DNA of 64,000 bases from Pedobacter caeni. GTDB taxonomy: Bacteria > Bacteroidota > Bacteroidia > Sphingobacteriales > Sphingobacteriaceae. The first letter of the stretch is position 1. Each line of letters opens with the position of its first letter. This document shows, in pieces, positions 62,244-64,000 of this stretch. Below the pieces are notes generated by a model, which searched no databases, had not been told where the DNA came from, and worked only from the letters and a program-made list of their open reading frames with translations. Location: assembly GCF_900129215.1 (NCBI RefSeq), contig NZ_FQUQ01000007.1, positions 62,001 to 126,000 of the forward strand, given 5' to 3'. A program made the translations under genes and the position numbers.

Positions 62244-62252
62244 ACGGTATTT

Positions 62253-63032
62253 TTACTTGTTTTCGTGCGGGGTATTTCTTAGCTCAACAGATTTTTTGCC
62301 TTTTTTCATTTTCAGGTTCAGCATTTCTACCAATACCGAGAATGCCATTGCAAAATAGATATAACCTTTAGGAATATGCTGATCTAAGCCTTCGGCCAGT
62401 AGCGAAACTCCAATTAATAACAGAAAAGATAAAGCCAGCATTTTTACTGTAGGGTGCTTATTTACAAAGTCACTGATTGCTGATGCAGACACCAACATGA
62501 TTCCGACAGCGATCACCACGGCAGCAATCATGATCTCGATATGATCAGCCATTCCCACAGCAGTGATTACAGAATCCAGAGAAAACACCACATCAAGAAT
62601 CAGGATCTGAATGATAATTCCAATGAAAGAATGGACCTTTCCTTTTATACCAGCCTCTTCATCACCTTCCAGCTTCTGGTGGATTTCATGTGTACTTTTA
62701 TAGATCAGGAACAACCCACCAATAATGAGGATAAGGTCCCTTCCGGAGATCGCCAGTTTTTCCAGCCACCCGGCATTACTGATGCCAATCCAATCGCCTA
62801 CATTAAACAAAGGGGCAGTCAGTTTCATGACCCAGGTAAGGGATAACAAGAGTAAAACCCTGGTGATCATGGCCAGCGCCAAGCCCACCTGACGGGCTTT
62901 TTTCTGTTGCTCTACAGGAAGTTTTCCTGCAAGAATGGATATAAAAACAATATTATCAATTCCCAGAACAATCTCTAATATCGTTAGGGTAAAGAGCGAT
63001 ATCCAGGCCTCAGGACTACTTAAAAGTTCCAT
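62253..63032 (-). CDS. TerC family membrane protein
   Basis: This is an inner-membrane protein of the TerC family, linked to metal export (for example manganese) and membrane-protein metalation in characterised members. The two acidic signature helices are visible: LEIVLGIDNIVFISIL (about residues 20-35) and LDVVFSLDSVITAVGMADH (about residues 148-166). About seven membrane helices. The 259-residue length is normal. It heads a two-gene unit with the nucleoid-associated protein gene. Confidence 0.93.
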   Translation of the reverse strand: MELLSSPEAWISLFTLTILEIVLGIDNIVFISILAGKLPVEQQKKARQVGLALAMITRVLLLLSLTWVMKLTAPLFNVGDWIGISNAGWLEKLAISGRDLILIIGGLFLIYKSTHEIHQKLEGDEEAGIKGKVHSFIGIIIQILILDVVFSLDSVITAVGMADHIEIMIAAVVIAVGIMLVSASAISDFVNKHPTVKMLALSFLLLIGVSLLAEGLDQHIPKGYIYFAMAFSVLVEMLNLKMKKGKKSVELRNTPHENK

Positions 63033-63132
63033 TTTCTAAAAATAAATCAAGTCGCTAAGATATAAAAAAAAGCTTGCTGAATTGATCAACAAGCTTTCTC
63101 CTGATTTTATTTTTTGAACGAAAACAGTTCTT

Positions 63133-64000
63133 TTAATTAAAGGATACCGTGCCGTAATCAGCTTTAATGCTGATTTTAGCTCCTCCTCCATTTCCGATCT
63201 TACCGCTATATTGTTTGGTATTGTCATCATCACTAATGGTCCTGGAAGATGCCGGGCCAGGTTTAAATCCACCATAACTGGTCCTCACATCAAAATCTGC
63301 ATGATAACCGCTGCCAAAGCCTAAAGAAACACCAGCATAATCCGCATCAATCATCAGATTTCTGCATCCCGATGTAACCTGATCTATAATCAATTTATTA
63401 TAGGCGACTTTGAAGGTTCCATCGCCTTTCAGACTTCCCAGTTTAACGTTAGCATACTGACCTTTAATCACGAGCTTATTCACCGATGTGATCGAGATGT
63501 TGTTATACTGCTGCTTAATCGTTGCATTTCCATTAATCGTACCTATCGTCACATTAGCATATTGCGCATCTAAGTCCAGGTTATCAACTGAACCCAGGTT
63601 CAATCCCTGCCCATATTGCTGTTTAATAGTTGCATTTCCTTTCACCTTTTTGATGTTTACTCCAACATACTGCGCGTTCAGGTCCAATGTTCCCACTGTT
63701 CCAATGTTTAATCCCGAACCATATTGCTGCTTAATCGTAGCCACATTAACTTCTTCCACATCTGCTTTACCGTATTGAACGGAAATGTAATTGTTATTGC
63801 TGTTCAGGCTTCCCGCAGTAAAATTCCCATATTGAACCTTTGCATATAAAGGTCCGGAGAAATTGCCCATCGTCATGTTTCCATATTGAGTACTCATCGA
63901 TAAGGAATTTGACGCCGGCATATAGACCACATAATTCACCTTAATTTCTCTTTTCCAAACGACTTTTCCATTCCGGACACGGCTTCCATAGTTACCGTCA
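63133..64000 (-). CDS. Repeat-rich beta-helix-like protein (5' end outside window)
   Basis: The frame is open to the right edge, so the N-terminus is missing; an in-frame GTG inside the window is not the start. The visible 289 residues contain tandem repeats of about 40-46 residues with the core ATIKQQYG-GLNLGSV-LDL-AQYANV. The repeats shorten towards the C-terminus and end in KISIKADYGTVSFN. Such Gln-Tyr-Gly and Val/Ile-rich repeats fit a right-handed beta-helix of the DUF4097/head-GIN type, often in envelope-stress or anti-sigma contexts. The exact family is not certain. A putative location in the envelope is inferred. Confidence 0.72.
   Translation of the reverse strand, partial: DGNYGSRVRNGKVVWKREIKVNYVVYMPASNSLSMSTQYGNMTMGNFSGPLYAKVQYGNFTAGSLNSNNNYISVQYGKADVEEVNVATIKQQYGSGLNIGTVGTLDLNAQYVGVNIKKVKGNATIKQQYGQGLNLGSVDNLDLDAQYANVTIGTINGNATIKQQYNNISITSVNKLVIKGQYANVKLGSLKGDGTFKVAYNKLIIDQVTSGCRNLMIDADYAGVSLGFGSGYHADFDVRTSYGGFKPGPASSRTISDDDNTKQYSGKIGNGGGAKISIKADYGTVSFN

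Overview
The window looks like chromosomal DNA of a Bacteroidota bacterium, most likely Sphingobacteriaceae (Pedobacter-like). The evidence is an IPExxxVDY-family gene beside pyk and acpP, a transcarbamylase of the acyl-ornithine type in the arginine cluster, A-rich ribosome-binding regions instead of strong Shine-Dalgarno sites, and repeated TAnnTTTG promoter boxes. Genus assignment is inference from gene content only.

Region 1 (1-7870) is the accessory part. It is a ribosomally made, post-translationally modified peptide (RiPP) locus: the end of an export ABC transporter cut by the window edge, a short HlyD-type adaptor, a full-length LanB-type Ser/Thr dehydratase with both glutamylation and elimination residues, a LytS-type histidine kinase, a LytTR response regulator, and a previously unlisted 46-codon gene at 7630-7770. 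The encoded peptide has a Lys-rich front half and a Thr/Ser/Pro-rich, cysteine-free tail. It is the best candidate substrate. No LanC cyclase is visible, so the product may be a dehydrated, non-lanthionine peptide. A tandem direct repeat just upstream of the small gene is a possible LytTR target. A strong hairpin closes the locus.

Region 2 (7879-13400) holds the glyoxylate shunt (aceB-aceA, minus strand) and a divergent RamB-like regulator. A perfect 9-3-9 inverted repeat lies between them and is a likely operator. A secreted protein gene and tRNA-Ser(GGA) follow.

Region 3 (13428-24996) is housekeeping: pyk, IPExxxVDY protein, acpP-fabF-rnc, yicC-gmk-nadD, an RsmI-family methyltransferase, a DUF6600-like envelope protein and prfC.

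Region 4 (25011-38900) is arginine biosynthesis. argH pairs with an aminotransferase gene. A long minus-strand operon runs N-acyltransferase-argG-argC-argD-argF'-(hairpin)-argB-proC-argE. This gene set fits the acylated-citrulline route, in which acyl-ornithine is carbamoylated before deacylation. A promoter and a 44-codon small ORF lie in the long leader of the operon. A secreted S9 peptidase gene sits between the two arginine blocks.

Region 5 (38938-64000) is mixed core and envelope: a lipoprotein, an FAD oxidoreductase, M28 peptidase, tandem DUF4394 lipoprotein, YbaB, UPF0173 hydrolase, polA, DNA repair genes (tag and an alkyltransferase-like gene), trmB, fcl, oxyR convergent with sodA, tadA, a CsaA-like protein, a SUKH-like orphan, LysE exporter, an RlmI-type methyltransferase, an MFS symporter with a small DUF6814-like partner, bestrophin, nucleoid-associated protein, TerC, and a repeat-rich beta-helix-like protein cut by the right edge. 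Many convergent pairs share perfectly symmetric, probably bidirectional terminators. No insertion sequence, CRISPR array, prophage or rRNA was seen.
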